This document shows, in pieces, positions 1-6,837 of a stretch of 23,160 nucleotides of DNA. The notes under the pieces were generated by a model. That model had not been told where the DNA came from and ran no database searches. It saw only the letters and a program-made list of their open reading frames with translations. Made by a program: the position numbers and the translations under genes. The stretch comes from a virus. Position 1 is the first letter of the stretch. Every line of letters starts with the position of its first letter. The stretch is from IMG/VR virus record IMGVR_UViG_3300037153_000431, positions 1-23,160 of that record; one strand, given 5' to 3'.

Positions 1-43
1 GCATCAGCGCCTGTTTCCAGAGTGGGTAGATCGCGTTCGCCAC
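1..43 (-). CDS. 5' end of a phage structural-region gene (partial)
   Basis: Reading leftward, a GTG codon at 43 opens a frame whose first residues are MANAIYPLWKQALM, after which the window ends. A Shine-Dalgarno-like AGGAG lies about 7 bases upstream, between this gene and the stop of the 53-358 gene. An N-terminus of the form MANAIYP.wKqaL is one I associate with conserved proteins of phage head/tail operons, but only 14 residues are visible, so no function is assigned. An overlapping ATG two bases upstream, in another frame, gives an unconvincing peptide and was not chosen. Confidence 0.5.
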   Translation of the reverse strand, partial: MANAIYPLWKQALM

Positions 44-52
44 ATCCGTCTC

Positions 53-358
53 CTACGGTATCTTCAGCGGCACATAGTCGGGGTTGACCGGCGGCGTCGC
101 CTTCTGCTCCGTACCGCGCGGGTTGAGGATCGGCACCGGGTCGGGCGGAAGCGTCTTCGAACGAAGCGTGTAGTTGGGGTGATCCCAGCAGGTCGGGCAC
201 GCCAGATGCCCAGTGCGCCGCAGCTCGTTGCCTGTCCACTCCACTTTCCACTTGAGATCGCGATGCAGGTACAAGAACCCGCAAGTGTCACAGAGCGCGA
301 ACGCAGACGGGTGCTGCGGATCGAGCTTGGCGTGGCCTTTGGGTGCGAAGCCGCCCAT
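53..358 (-). CDS. Small CxxC protein of the structural operon, unknown function
   Basis: The product is 101 residues. It has two CxxC pairs, CDTC at about residues 23-26 and CPTC at about 54-57, spaced as in a small zinc-binding fold, followed by a proline-rich C-terminal tail. ATG start. It lies one base downstream of the adaptor gene stop and about 10 bases upstream of the next gene, so it is part of the same leftward transcript. I know no function for this family. A structural zinc site is inferred from the four cysteines, and the operon position suggests a virion or morphogenesis role. Confidence 0.75.
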   Translation of the reverse strand: MGGFAPKGHAKLDPQHPSAFALCDTCGFLYLHRDLKWKVEWTGNELRRTGHLACPTCWDHPNYTLRSKTLPPDPVPILNPRGTEQKATPPVNPDYVPLKIP

Positions 359-359
359 A

Positions 360-1067
360 TCAATACACAGCGTTGGTGTAGATGCTCATCGCCGGCACGA
401 TGCGCAGCGAACTCTTCTCAACGTCGCGGTTCTTCGCTGTATCGAAGCTCTCCTTCGCCAGTGCCTTGAGATCGTTCGCCTTGGCCGGCGCGTAGTGCAC
501 CGCCAGCCGCCACGCCAGACCGCCGACATAGGCATCGAGGAACCGATAGGGCACCTCGGGCTCCAGACCATCGGGGATCAGCGCATCCTGTATCTGCCGC
601 GCGCGGTAGAACTTGAGCGTATAGGGCCCGCCGTCGTCGGGCGGCTGCCAGAGCGTAATCGTGGGAAGAATCTGGGCGTCGTACCAGTACTGCGTCGGCG
701 TGCCCGGCGAAGTCTTGTCGGGAAACGCAGCGTAGGTGTCGCGGTCAACGCTGGTGATCAGACGGTCTTTCTCGGGCGCATTGCCGGTGGCGATATAGCT
801 GCCGAGGATCATCACCGTCGTCGGATCGACGTCGTACTTAGCTTTACCGGGCACCAGCGGAATGCTTTGCAGGTCGACGGTCCAGAGGTTCACTTGGTTG
901 TTCGACCACTCGCTCTGAAGGAGGTTGGCCTCCATCGCCGCATCGTGCAGATGCTCGGGCGTCAGCGCGGTGCGACGAATGCCGCAGCGGCCATAGGCGG
1001 TCATCACCACGTCGGCGAGCGAGGGGGCGAAGTCGTAAGTCCTGCTGGTGTTGGTGCCGGCGGTCAT
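360..1067 (-). CDS. Head-tail adaptor / tail-completion protein (P22 gp4-like class)
   Basis: The product is 235 residues. An N-terminal helical region contains LADVVMTAYGRCGI and a segment listing residues for packing against the portal ring. It is followed by the pattern ITSVDRDTYAAFPDK, GTPTQYWYDAQ and LKFYRARQIQDA, which is typical of podovirus head-tail connector/adaptor proteins that bind beneath the portal and stabilise packaged DNA. The reading frame stays open upstream to 1331, but that extension overlaps the 1070-1321 gene. The ATG at 1067 sits just after that gene's TGA and was chosen. Gene order (portal, scaffold, capsid, then adaptor) agrees. The family assignment is from remembered sequence pattern only; the exact homologue is uncertain. 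Confidence 0.65.
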   Translation of the reverse strand: MTAGTNTSRTYDFAPSLADVVMTAYGRCGIRRTALTPEHLHDAAMEANLLQSEWSNNQVNLWTVDLQSIPLVPGKAKYDVDPTTVMILGSYIATGNAPEKDRLITSVDRDTYAAFPDKTSPGTPTQYWYDAQILPTITLWQPPDDGGPYTLKFYRARQIQDALIPDGLEPEVPYRFLDAYVGGLAWRLAVHYAPAKANDLKALAKESFDTAKNRDVEKSSLRIVPAMSIYTNAVY

Positions 1068-1069
1068 GC

Positions 1070-1321
1070 TCACCCCACGACCACGATGGGAATGGGCATG
1101 ACGGGCGCGAGCGGCCCACCTGCCACGTACGAGGCGTACTGCGGCTGCACCGGAGCGATCGGATAGGAGCCGTCGTTGGGGAACACCCTGACCGGCTGGA
1201 TATTGACCGGCGCTAACGGCTGCACCCCTGCGACGACCAGGATTACCGGCAGCGCGGCAACCTGCGCAAAGGGAACAGCGCCCTGATCCTGGATCGGCAG
1301 TGCATTCGTCGGGGCGACCAT
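1070..1321 (-). CDS. Small hydrophobic Pro/Val/Ala-rich phage protein
   Basis: The product is 83 residues and rich in proline, valine and alanine. It contains an AALPVILVVAGVQPLAPV stretch and ends in PIPIVVVG. ATG start, with a GAGGGA Shine-Dalgarno about 7 bases upstream. Its TGA lies two bases before the adaptor ATG, so the two are probably co-translated. No cysteines or catalytic motifs are visible. The hydrophobic stretches are too proline-rich for a clear transmembrane helix. It could be a minor virion protein; function is unknown. Confidence 0.6.
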   Translation of the reverse strand: MVAPTNALPIQDQGAVPFAQVAALPVILVVAGVQPLAPVNIQPVRVFPNDGSYPIAPVQPQYASYVAGGPLAPVMPIPIVVVG

Positions 1322-1341
1322 GTTCCCTCACATCTAGCGGA

Positions 1342-1439
1342 GAGGCTGGACCTCGCCGTACGCCAGGGGGAGGGCCTAGTAACGGGTCCAGCCTCCCCTA
1401 TCCCGTGTGGAGCATCGTGTGCGGGACGGGCCACACGGG
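1342..1439. other. Two consecutive perfect inverted repeats in a structural-operon gap
   Basis: The 120-base gap between the genes at 1070-1321 and 1442-2566 holds two perfect inverted repeats: an 11-bp repeat (1342-1352 with 1385-1395, arms GAGGCTGGACC and its complement) and a 9-bp repeat (1402-1410 with 1431-1439, arms CCCGTGTGG and its complement). Neither is followed by a T-run on the leftward strand, so they are not simple intrinsic terminators. They could attenuate expression, mark an RNA-processing site or bind protein. Confidence 0.6.
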
Positions 1440-1441
1440 TA

Positions 1442-2566
1442 TCAATCCCCCATGTCGGGGTACTTGGCCTTGACCTTGGCACGCACCTGGGCCGCCACCG
1501 GCTTGCCCGAGGAGCGCGCCAGCGCATTGGCAGCGTGCGAGCGATCCGGGATCGGGTAGGACCCAGAGCCAGCCCCCTTTGGGCCCGAACCTCTTCCAGG
1601 CAGGGCAAAGTCGGACTTGGGGAGAGACTGGCGCTGGGCAGCTGTGAGCCGGCCACCGTCCTTGTAACCGAGCTTCTTCTTCGCCCAGTCGACGGCCGAG
1701 CCAATACCGGGCTGTTTGACGTCCTTCTCCAACTCACCGAGGTTAGGCACCTGAGCCCCACCCCGAGGCGGCGGTTTCAGATCGGACGGCCAGCTGGTCG
1801 GCTTGTCTGGCGGCTTGAAGCCGCCGCGCGGCTCGCGCACGTCACCGCCGCTCTGGCGTTTCTTCACGCCGCCGCCACGCCGCATCCCGGGAACCCCGGG
1901 GGTCAACGGCGGGGTGGGTGGAGAGGGAATCGAAGCCGGCACCGGTCCTGGCGCACCTCCAGGCGTACCCGCAGCTGCCATGGGAGGAGCGGCTCCAGCG
2001 CCGAGACCGGCGCTCAGATCGCCCGCACCCAGGGCAGGGAGCAGCGGCTTGAGGCCGGCTGTCGTGAGATCGTCCACGCTGCTGCTTCTCGGCGGCTTGG
2101 TCGGGGCGTCGCTGTCCGAGGGCCCGCCGTCGGCGCGTTTCTTCACGCCACCGCCACGCCGGTAGCCGCCACGCTCCTCCTTCAGGTCAGGGCGCACATA
2201 GCGCGAGACGTTGGCGGTTTCCGTGCGCGGGTTGGCGAAAGGCCGGGCTCGACCAGGAACGCTCCTGCTCTCGCTCGCCATCGCGGGCGCGAGCTTCTTG
2301 ATGCCGGCGCTGCGCTCCTCCTCACCTGGACCGGCGTCAGCCACGCCGCCACTCTGGCGCTTGGCCACGCCACCTTTCTTGAAGTGCTGCTCTACCTTGC
2401 CGCTGGCGGGCGCCTTGGGCTCGTTGGGAGAAAGCAGCTCGGTCGTGGGTTTCACCGAGCCGCCACGGCGATAAGCCTTGCGGTCGGCACGCCGACGCGC
2501 GGCGCCGCCGTAGGCCCGGCCATAGAACGGCAGTTTCTTCTTCTTCTTGGGATCGTCCTTCTTCAT
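1442..2566 (-). CDS. Disordered Gly/Lys-rich structural-region protein with GGxVKK motifs
   Basis: The product is 374 residues, starts with a lysine-rich tract and is mostly low-complexity (Gly, Pro, Arg, Ala). A short basic motif recurs: RRGGSVK (about 33-39), KKGGVAKRQSGG (63-74), RRGGGVKKRADGG (136-148), RRGGGVKKRQSGG (229-241) and a weaker KDGGRLTA. The C-terminus is ordered and conserved-looking, with LPKSDFALPG and YPIPDRSHAANALAR followed by VRAKVKAKYP, a module I have seen in other phage head-region proteins. Its ATG overlaps the TGA of the preceding gene (ATGA). Likely a virion or assembly protein; exact role unknown. Confidence 0.75.
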   Translation of the reverse strand: MKKDDPKKKKKLPFYGRAYGGAARRRADRKAYRRGGSVKPTTELLSPNEPKAPASGKVEQHFKKGGVAKRQSGGVADAGPGEEERSAGIKKLAPAMASESRSVPGRARPFANPRTETANVSRYVRPDLKEERGGYRRGGGVKKRADGGPSDSDAPTKPPRSSSVDDLTTAGLKPLLPALGAGDLSAGLGAGAAPPMAAAGTPGGAPGPVPASIPSPPTPPLTPGVPGMRRGGGVKKRQSGGDVREPRGGFKPPDKPTSWPSDLKPPPRGGAQVPNLGELEKDVKQPGIGSAVDWAKKKLGYKDGGRLTAAQRQSLPKSDFALPGRGSGPKGAGSGSYPIPDRSHAANALARSSGKPVAAQVRAKVKAKYPDMGD

Positions 2567-2790
2567 CGGCGCACGAAGCCTCCCCGCCTGAAGTGGGGCT
2601 CGCGATCGGCGCGCTTGCCGGGCGTCTTGCCGCTCACCTTTGCGTGGAACGAGTTACCGGTGACGCGCGTAGGACCGCGCGTCTTGGTTGGGATCGCGCC
2701 GCCCTTGCACGGGTCGGCGGCGTCTCCAACGAAGTCATCGCGCAGATCGCGGGGAGAGTTGCCAATCGGACCACTGGGCGGACGCGCCAT
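2563..2790 (-). CDS. Small basic phage protein ending in RRGGFVRR
   Basis: The product is 75 residues and basic. The ATG at 2790 is preceded by a GGGAGG Shine-Dalgarno. The frame is open further upstream, but that part overlaps the gap after the capsid gene and has no ribosome site. The C-terminus RRGGFVRR resembles the GGxV motif of the next gene, to which it is joined by an ATGA overlap. It lies directly downstream of the major capsid gene. No known domain; probably a minor head or decoration-type protein. Confidence 0.65.
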   Translation of the reverse strand: MARPPSGPIGNSPRDLRDDFVGDAADPCKGGAIPTKTRGPTRVTGNSFHAKVSGKTPGKRADREPHFRRGGFVRR

Positions 2791-2843
2791 CAATCCCTCC
2801 CCGAAGTGAATGTCGGCACTCTCGTGTAAGTGCCGACGTTTGC

Positions 2844-3755
2844 TCAGCTGGTCGGGTAGGACCCGTACACTCCGCGCCAATCGAAGTAACTAAAGGCGTA
2901 GCGCTCGCGTCCCTTGACCTTGAGGTTGTCGGTGTCAAAGTCGACGTACATGTCCATCTCGAATGGGACACGGTCGTAATAGATCAGCCCGCGCTTGTCG
3001 GTCTTGATGAACCACGCGAAGTTCGAAGTGAAGAACTCGTTGACGATATAGTCGCGCAGCCCGCCACCGACGTGCTGGATGGCATTGACGTCGTTGTCGT
3101 TGGTGCCCGGCCGTAGCTCGGTACGGAGAAGCCGGACGATCACCTGCTCCAACGCCGCCGGCACCGCCACCAGCTCGGCCCGTGCACTGATCTTGATGTT
3201 GCGCTCATCGACCCAGTTGTTGCGGATGACGGTCATCGCCGTCAGCAACGAACTCTCGTTGAGGTCGATGTCGGCTGCCGGCCGGTTGCCGACACTTCCA
3301 GAGTCGGTGGGGTGGTCAACCGCGAAGAGCGCCTTCTGGTCACCACCAACAGTCTGATCGAATATCGTGCCGGTGTTGAAGATGTTCGCGGCGTATATCT
3401 CCTTCGTCGTCGCGAACACGTCCTGGAGGCCAAGGTTGGAGGGGTTGAACTCCGCCTTGTACTGGTTGTCCTCCACGGCGCGCCTCGTGATGATATAGCC
3501 GAGGCTCAGCTCTCGCATCTCGGCGCTGTACATCCAGCGCTCGCCGGCTCTCTCATCGAAGTAGGTGCTGGCGCCCTCGCCCTTCTCACGCGCGAGCGGC
3601 AGATACGCCATCTGGGTGCGGCGCTCCAGCGCCATCTTGGATGTGCGCTTCTCGAAGAGGCGAGACCACTTGGTCTCGATCTTCTTGTAACGACCTTCCA
3701 CAGCGGCCAAGCCGGGGAATAGCTCGTTCTTGATCGATGCCATATCAATAGCCAT
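2844..3755 (-). CDS. Major capsid protein (HK97 fold, Mu gpT-like)
   Basis: The product is 303 residues. It forms the icosahedral shell. An N-terminal helical part (about 1-75) is followed by a P-domain-like core, with GGDQKALFAVDHPTDSG at about 137-153 and NWVDERNIKISARAELVAVPAALEQ at about 180-204. The NDNDVNAIQHVG segment is at about 219-230, then WFIKTDKRGLIYYDR and a C-terminal beta region. This succession (HP motif, pre-VVP helix, dNDvN, WF, aromatic C-terminus) is the pattern of Mu-like major head subunits. The ATG at 3755 has AAGGAGAAGG upstream. It follows scaffold and a 196-residue virion protein in the same operon. Confidence in a capsid role is high, in the subfamily moderate. Confidence 0.85.
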   Translation of the reverse strand: MAIDMASIKNELFPGLAAVEGRYKKIETKWSRLFEKRTSKMALERRTQMAYLPLAREKGEGASTYFDERAGERWMYSAEMRELSLGYIITRRAVEDNQYKAEFNPSNLGLQDVFATTKEIYAANIFNTGTIFDQTVGGDQKALFAVDHPTDSGSVGNRPAADIDLNESSLLTAMTVIRNNWVDERNIKISARAELVAVPAALEQVIVRLLRTELRPGTNDNDVNAIQHVGGGLRDYIVNEFFTSNFAWFIKTDKRGLIYYDRVPFEMDMYVDFDTDNLKVKGRERYAFSYFDWRGVYGSYPTS

Positions 3756-3782
3756 GAGCCTTCTCCTTCAGCTCGCGCGCCG

Positions 3783-4373
3783 TTAGGCGTTGAGCGCGAC
3801 GGTCTTGTACGCCTGGGTGTTCCAGGCCACTTCAACGATGTTGTTTGCCGCCGAGGCGTCGTAGCCGTTCTCGCCGACAGGCACGCCGTAATTACCGACA
3901 GCGACAACCTTGAACGGCAGCACGTCACTGCCGGCGGCAACGGCTGGGGTGGCCAGTGCCCACTTCGAGAACCCGGTGGTGGAGGGGTTGACGACGAAGT
4001 CGGCGTTGTCACCGACATTGGCCAGGGTGATCGGCCCTGTCGCAGCCATCACCTCAAACACCACCAGCGGATCATCGATGATGAAGGCGTCGACTAGCCC
4101 GACCGCACCCGATCCCGGCCAGTAGTTTGACCAGATCGGATAGCCGAGCGCGGCCTGCAGGTAGTGGCAGCCGACGAAGATACCGAGGCTGGTGCCGGCG
4201 CCGCCCGCTGCGGCCACCGCGACGGTGCCATCGGCAAGCCCCTTCACGACGTCGCCCCGGTTCAGGGCGCCCGCCGTGTTCTGCATCTTGCGAGTGGTGT
4301 GGGTGCTCGACCAAGCGGCGCCGTCGAGCCGGCGGACGGGACGGAATCCGAACGGAGCATTGATGTTCGCCAT
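3783..4373 (-). CDS. Conserved virion structural protein, candidate capsid decoration
   Basis: The product is 196 residues. It begins MANINAPFGFRPVRRLDG, an N-terminus shared by a recurrent family of phage structural proteins encoded next to the major capsid gene. The remainder is glycine/alanine/valine-rich, predicted mainly beta, with no signal peptide or membrane helix and no cysteine except in GIFVGCHYLQ. The ATG is preceded by GGAGG at about 11 bases. It lies 27 bases upstream of the capsid gene. A decoration or cement role is inferred from position and family habit; it could instead be another head component. Confidence 0.75.
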   Translation of the reverse strand: MANINAPFGFRPVRRLDGAAWSSTHTTRKMQNTAGALNRGDVVKGLADGTVAVAAAGGAGTSLGIFVGCHYLQAALGYPIWSNYWPGSGAVGLVDAFIIDDPLVVFEVMAATGPITLANVGDNADFVVNPSTTGFSKWALATPAVAAGSDVLPFKVVAVGNYGVPVGENGYDASAANNIVEVAWNTQAYKTVALNA

Positions 4374-4444
4374 GAGCTGGCTCCCCTCCTCAAGGGTTGC
4401 CGGCTTTGGCGAGCTTCGCCTCTGCCCGAGCGGTGATGTGATGA

Positions 4445-4463
4445 GCGTCCAGGCGGTGGACGC
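4445..4463. other. 7-bp perfect hairpin in the gap before the 196-residue virion gene
   Basis: GCGTCCA (4445-4451) and TGGACGC (4457-4463) are perfect inverted repeats around a 5-base loop, in the roughly 100-base gap 4374-4474. There is no T-run after it on the leftward strand. It could stabilise or process the mRNA encoding the abundant virion proteins. Nothing else is visible in this gap except the downstream ribosome site. Confidence 0.45.
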
Positions 4464-4474
4464 GGACCCGAAGA

Positions 4475-5050
4475 TTACTCCTCGGGGATCGAGATTGCCT
4501 CACGCCGAGTGCGCGCGGCGTAAACGACTCGCTCGGAGTGGCCCTCGGGGGTCGTCCCCAGTTTCTCGCGGTTCACCTGCATAGCGCGAGTCGCTTCCAG
4601 TATCTCCTCACTTCTTGCCTGAAGTGTCAAGCGCATGGGCCGTTCCATCAGGATCATGTCCTTGACCACGACCGGGCCCTGCGTGCCGGGCGCCGCGAAC
4701 CGCCCGGGGAAGTGATGGTGCTGCACCGGGCGCCAACCCTGGTCTTGGTACATCCGGCTCTCAGCGTAGTCGGGCTTGCCGTATGTTTCGAATCTCTTCC
4801 AGTTGAAGTCGATCTCGTTGGGGACATTGCCCTTGGTGGGATCGCCGCGCGTAGGCGCGTACTTCGCCATGATGTCGGAGATGTCGAAGGGATCGATGGC
4901 GGCATTGCCTTGGTGACGGCGTTCGCGGTCGGGGTCGACGCGCAGCTCGCCATGCACCTCGGAGCGCAGTATCTGCTCGCCAGCGGCGAGACCTCCCGCG
5001 AGGCCGCCCTCGTGCGGCGCCTCTCGGAAGGGGGAGGGTACTTCGATCAT
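4475..5050 (-). CDS. Conserved phage head-operon protein, unknown function
   Basis: The product is 191 residues, soluble and without signal or membrane segments. A low-complexity N-terminal part (PHEGGLAGGLAAGEQ) precedes an ordered region with FDISDIMAKYAP, IDFNWKRFETYGKPDYAES and VVVKDMILMERPM. The ATG at 5050 has GAGAGG four bases upstream. A GTG at 5062 in frame is the alternative. It sits between scaffold and the 196-residue virion protein in the head operon, which suggests a capsid-assembly or minor-head role. I do not recognise a named family. Confidence 0.65.
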   Translation of the reverse strand: MIEVPSPFREAPHEGGLAGGLAAGEQILRSEVHGELRVDPDRERRHQGNAAIDPFDISDIMAKYAPTRGDPTKGNVPNEIDFNWKRFETYGKPDYAESRMYQDQGWRPVQHHHFPGRFAAPGTQGPVVVKDMILMERPMRLTLQARSEEILEATRAMQVNREKLGTTPEGHSERVVYAARTRREAISIPEE

Positions 5051-5071
5051 ATGGCCTCTCACTTATAGCTT

Positions 5072-6067
5072 TCAGGTAATGGGGGTGATTCGCCCTTCGC
5101 CGAGCAGCCGCACGTAGTTCTTGGCCCACTCCCTGGGCTCGACGCCCTGCTCCTCCGCAAGGCGCCGCATCTTGGGTGTCATCACGAAGGTGTTGCCGTT
5201 ACCGCCGCCGCCTCCACCGCCTACGCTTCCGCGCGCCACGGGCGCCGCGCCTGCCATGGTGGGATTGGGAGCACCGCGCTGGGGATTACCCCCACCGCCG
5301 GGTTGCTGTGCCATGATCGACCTCTCGATGTAATCGAAGTATCCGGGGCTGTCCGCCTTGTGGCCCTCATCCAGGGCACGCTCGTGGGCGTCCAAGGCGC
5401 TGCGCTTGATGGTGCCGTCGCTCCGCACGAGTTCCGGGTGCTTGCGCAGGAACTCCTGGGCCGCCGGGGTCTTACCGGCGAGCGCGCGCTCAAACGGGTC
5501 GGTGGGCTGCGCCGGGCGCTGCGGCTGCTGTTGCTGCGGCGGTCGCTGCTGTCGTTGCCGCGCCTCCGCCTCGGCGTTCTGGCGCTGCTGCTGCAGGACC
5601 GCTTGGTCGCGCTCCAGCACAGCGAGATTGCCGCCCAGCCGGCCGATCTCCAGGTTGAGGGCCTGGGCGCGCTTGAAGTCGCCGTCCACCATGGCCTGCT
5701 CGGCGCCATTGGACAGGGCGACCATCTTGTCCTGCACCGCCTTGATCTGGTTCTCGGTGTACAGCTCGTAGGTCGAGACGCCCCTGCGCTCGGCCTCCTG
5801 TGCAAACAGGATCGCCTCGTCGCGCTCACGGGCGATGGTCTGGGCTATCTGGGTGACCCGCACCCGCTCGGCGCGCTCGGCGTTCACCTGCCGGTTCAGC
5901 TCGGCGAGGCCGTCTTGCGCGGCCGGTGGGGGTGATGGGCTGGGGACAGGTGCCGGCTTGTGGTCTCCCGACGAAGCCTGCTGGGTTGTGCCTGGGTTGT
6001 CTTCTTCGTCCAGGTTAACGATCAGGTTCTCGTTCTCCCCGGCGGAGGGATTAACGTCGTCAGCCAT
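5072..6067 (-). CDS. Capsid scaffolding protein
   Basis: The product is 331 residues. An acidic N-terminus (NLIVNLDEEDNPG) and a Pro/Ser-rich linker precede a long alpha-helical coiled-coil segment (about residues 60-185). A glutamine-rich tract follows (about 175-195), then a helical region with DPFERALAGKTPAAQEFLRKHPELV, a glycine-rich linker, and a C-terminal basic helical part (MTPKMRRLAEEQGVEPREWAKNYVRLLGEG). This acidic/coiled-coil/low-complexity build, and its position between portal and capsid genes, is that of phage scaffolds that direct procapsid assembly. The ATG at 6067 follows a GGAGG at 6 bases; an in-frame GTG at 6079 overlaps that ribosome site and was rejected. Confidence 0.75.
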   Translation of the reverse strand: MADDVNPSAGENENLIVNLDEEDNPGTTQQASSGDHKPAPVPSPSPPPAAQDGLAELNRQVNAERAERVRVTQIAQTIARERDEAILFAQEAERRGVSTYELYTENQIKAVQDKMVALSNGAEQAMVDGDFKRAQALNLEIGRLGGNLAVLERDQAVLQQQRQNAEAEARQRQQRPPQQQQPQRPAQPTDPFERALAGKTPAAQEFLRKHPELVRSDGTIKRSALDAHERALDEGHKADSPGYFDYIERSIMAQQPGGGGNPQRGAPNPTMAGAAPVARGSVGGGGGGGNGNTFVMTPKMRRLAEEQGVEPREWAKNYVRLLGEGRITPIT

Positions 6068-6078
6068 AGATGCCTCCA

Positions 6079-6094
6079 CGCCAATGCGTTGGCG
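6079..6094. other. Hairpin just upstream of the scaffold ribosome site
   Basis: CGCCAA-TGCG-TTGGCG forms a 6-bp stem with a tetraloop. It fills the 27-base gap between the upstream gene's stop and the scaffold Shine-Dalgarno. It could tune scaffold translation. Confidence 0.45.
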
Positions 6095-6595
6095 CTAATA
6101 GATTAACCTTGGGTCCTTGATGCGAGCGACGATCTGCAGGTCCTTTAACCTTCGACAGTGCAACCGCTCGATGGTGAACTGACGCCCTTCCATAATGTCG
6201 TACATCACCCAGTCACCGACCTCGACGTCCTGACCGTGGAAGTCGACATGGGCGTCGTTCTTGAAGGCGAGAGGCCCCTTGGCGACCACCAGACCGACCT
6301 TCCCCTGCCAGAGCGCCTCGTCGTGGGTCTTGTCGGGCAGGTAGAGCTTGTGGCCGCCTGCCGTCTCCAGGTAATCGGGCAGGAAGTAGGTCGCGGTGAT
6401 CACCCAGTTGTGGAACGCCTCGATATTGTCTTCGAGCAGCGCCCAGCGATCGAGGAGGAAGCCCTTGGGATCGAGCTTGTAGTCTTCTTTCTCTTCGTCG
6501 GTGCGCCAGGGCGGCATCGGCCCCTGGTGCATAGTCGCAAGCGAAGAGAGCCTCGGGACGGCACTGGTGGCACCGATGATCGGAACAGCGGTCAG
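6095..6595 (-). CDS. GroES (Cpn10)-like phage protein, possible CTG start
   Basis: The product is 145 residues from the ATG at 6532, or 166 from a CTG at 6595. The C-terminal half (DEALWQGKVGLVVAKGPLAF, VEVGDWVMYDIMEG, then LHCRRLKDLQIVARIKDP) resembles the beta-barrel of 10-kDa co-chaperonins: a VGLVVA strand, a GDWV turn and a closing strand. It may assist host GroEL in capsid folding, or simply reuse the fold as a structural protein. The ATG at 6532 has no ribosome site. In frame upstream, the coding-like residues AVPIIGATSAVPRLSSLAT run back to CTG, which overlaps the previous TGA as CTGA and has GGGGAGG five to six bases upstream. The GroES call is from pattern; the start is uncertain. 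Confidence 0.55.
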   Translation of the reverse strand: MTAVPIIGATSAVPRLSSLATMHQGPMPPWRTDEEKEDYKLDPKGFLLDRWALLEDNIEAFHNWVITATYFLPDYLETAGGHKLYLPDKTHDEALWQGKVGLVVAKGPLAFKNDAHVDFHGQDVEVGDWVMYDIMEGRQFTIERLHCRRLKDLQIVARIKDPRLIY

Positions 6596-6837
6596 TTTGG
6601 CCTCCCCATGACATACTGTGGCCGCTCGCGCGGCTCGTTCATCTCGCGGGCGATCAGCTCCATCTGCTTTATGACTTGGTCATAAGCATAGATGATGCCC
6701 TTGGTCCGGCACACCGTATCCCAATCGGGTGCGCTATAGAGCGAGCGCAGCTGGCCCGCATACTCGCTGTCGCCGTTGATCTCACGCACCAGCCAACGGT
6801 GGAGCGCCGCCGCGAACGCGCTGTCGAGACCTTCCAA
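6592..6837 (-). CDS. Small conserved protein between portal and scaffold genes
   Basis: The product is 81 residues and helical. It has LHRWLVREINGD near the N-terminus and IIYAYDQVIKQMELIAREMNEP near the C-terminus. The start is TTG, directly after the TGA of the preceding gene, with AGGAG eight bases upstream. Proteins of this size and with an iIYAYDqvi..m..iareMNe segment recur between portal and scaffold genes of podovirus-like phages, but I know of no assigned function. Confidence 0.7.
   Translation of the reverse strand: MEGLDSAFAAALHRWLVREINGDSEYAGQLRSLYSAPDWDTVCRTKGIIYAYDQVIKQMELIAREMNEPRERPQYVMGRPN

Noticed and set aside
213-1166. Long rightward frame over the adaptor and CxxC genes
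   Set aside because: Antisense to two leftward genes with good motifs and ribosome sites; product is arginine/histidine-rich shadow sequence.
1535-2809. 424-codon rightward frame over the GGxVKK protein gene
   Set aside because: Shadow of high-GC low-complexity coding sequence; no ribosome site.
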